From positions 1-5,333 of the forward strand of contig JASHYD010001425.1 in the NCBI GenBank assembly GCA_030043175.1: a stretch of DNA of 5,333 nucleotides, given 5' to 3'. Made by a program: the position numbers and the translations under genes. The notes under the pieces are model-generated. The model made no database searches, was not told the origin of the DNA, and saw only the letters and a program-made list of their open reading frames with translations. The stretch comes from Xanthobacteraceae bacterium (GTDB lineage: Bacteria > Pseudomonadota > Alphaproteobacteria > Rhizobiales > Xanthobacteraceae). Positions 4,964-5,333 of the stretch are shown here, one piece after another; the stretch's first letter is position 1; every line of letters starts with the position of its first letter.

Positions 4964-5264
4964 ATCGATTTCCCGCGCAAGGGCGACGTGCTCATGGTGA
5001 CGAGCATCGCCCGCCTCACCCAGCATTGGCCGCCTTCAAGGCATCGTGCGTGCGATCCGTGTCAAGGGTGCGACGGTCAAGGCGACCAAACAGTCGATCG
5101 ACACGAGACGGCAGCCGGAAAATGCTTTCGGGTTCGCCGAGTACGAGACCAACTTGCGGCGCCAACTTGAGGGCCTCGCGAAAGCTAAATCGGAAGCCGT
5201 CTACAAGGGCCGGCCGGCTTCGATCGACGTAGCGAAGGTATTGCTTGACCTAGACTTAGACTAG
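4964..5264 (+). pseudogene. Serine recombinase (Tn3-type resolvase/invertase) remnant
   Basis: Decayed gene for a small serine site-specific recombinase. IDFPRKGDVLMVTSIARL (4964-5017) matches the end of the catalytic domain, where families usually read GDVLMVT-x-x-DRLAR; the conserved Asp is Ala here. A net frame change at about 5021 leads to SIGRLQGIVRAIRVKGATVK, ATKQSIDT, then two compensating one-base shifts (near 5106 and at 5123) around a hidden TAAGK, then AFGFAEYETNLRR and QLEGLAKAKSEAVYKGRPAS. Compared with the remembered consensus it lacks about five residues before FAEYETN and an ER pair after NLRR. The N-terminal region with the nucleophilic serine is missing, and the C-terminal helix-turn-helix is lost after IDVAKV, where the frame ends LLDLDLD and stop. 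It cannot be active. It may mark a former transposon or integrative element; no terminal repeats were recognised. Confidence 0.82.
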
Positions 5265-5333
5265 ACACCCTGCGGAGCCCGCCCGAGCTTTACGTCCTGC
5301 GCGACTGTCGAGCGGTTGAACGTACGTATCTCG
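5265..5333. other. Tail after the resolvase remnant
   Basis: Sixty-nine bases with no supported feature. A few codons (ARAL near 5283-5294) could be a trace of the resolvase helix-turn-helix, but the match is too short to claim. Confidence 0.3.

Noticed and set aside
1..5333. CRISPR array, tRNA or rRNA gene
   Set aside because: No regularly spaced direct repeats, tRNA cloverleaf signatures or rRNA sequence were seen on either strand.

Overview
The window looks like a GC-rich proteobacterial genome, most likely alphaproteobacterial (rhizobia or sphingomonads would fit). I infer this from the base composition, the tightly overlapped ATGA gene junctions and the kind of IS200/IS605 and resolvase sequences present. 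No single marker proves the taxonomy.

Left part (1-2710) is intact and conventional. It holds the 3' end of an operon reading rightward: a short-chain dehydrogenase/reductase missing only its first residues at the window edge, then the two ATPase subunits of a peptide/nickel-type ABC importer (OppD/DppD-like, then OppF/DppF-like). Both junctions are ATGA overlaps with a Shine-Dalgarno sequence just upstream, so the three proteins are probably made together. The solute-binding protein and permeases are not in the window. The dehydrogenase suggests that an imported small molecule is oxidised or reduced after uptake; the substrate is unknown.

Middle part (about 2711-4230) is the wreck of an IS605-type element. 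A Y1 HUH transposase gene (tnpA, +) and a TnpB nuclease gene (-) diverge from start codons separated by 19 bp. Both are broken by frameshifts. The tnpB remnant keeps the N-terminal region and the first RuvC motif, then joins directly to a degenerate fragment of a phage-type recombination endonuclease VII (HNH/His-Me) instead of the remaining RuvC motifs and zinc ribbon. Hairpins flank the module at about 2774-2793 and 4149-4171 and could be the subterminal palindromes typical of the family.

Right part (about 4230-5333) holds one apparently intact small gene of unknown function on the minus strand (4357-4635, GTG start with a good ribosome binding site). Beyond an AT-rich, palindrome-rich spacer lies a decayed serine resolvase/invertase remnant on the plus strand.

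Overall this is an intact transporter operon abutting a graveyard of mobile-element fragments. I see no convincing intact new system. The points most worth a second look are the TnpB/endonuclease VII junction, the candidate IS ends, and the palindromes in front of the resolvase remnant.
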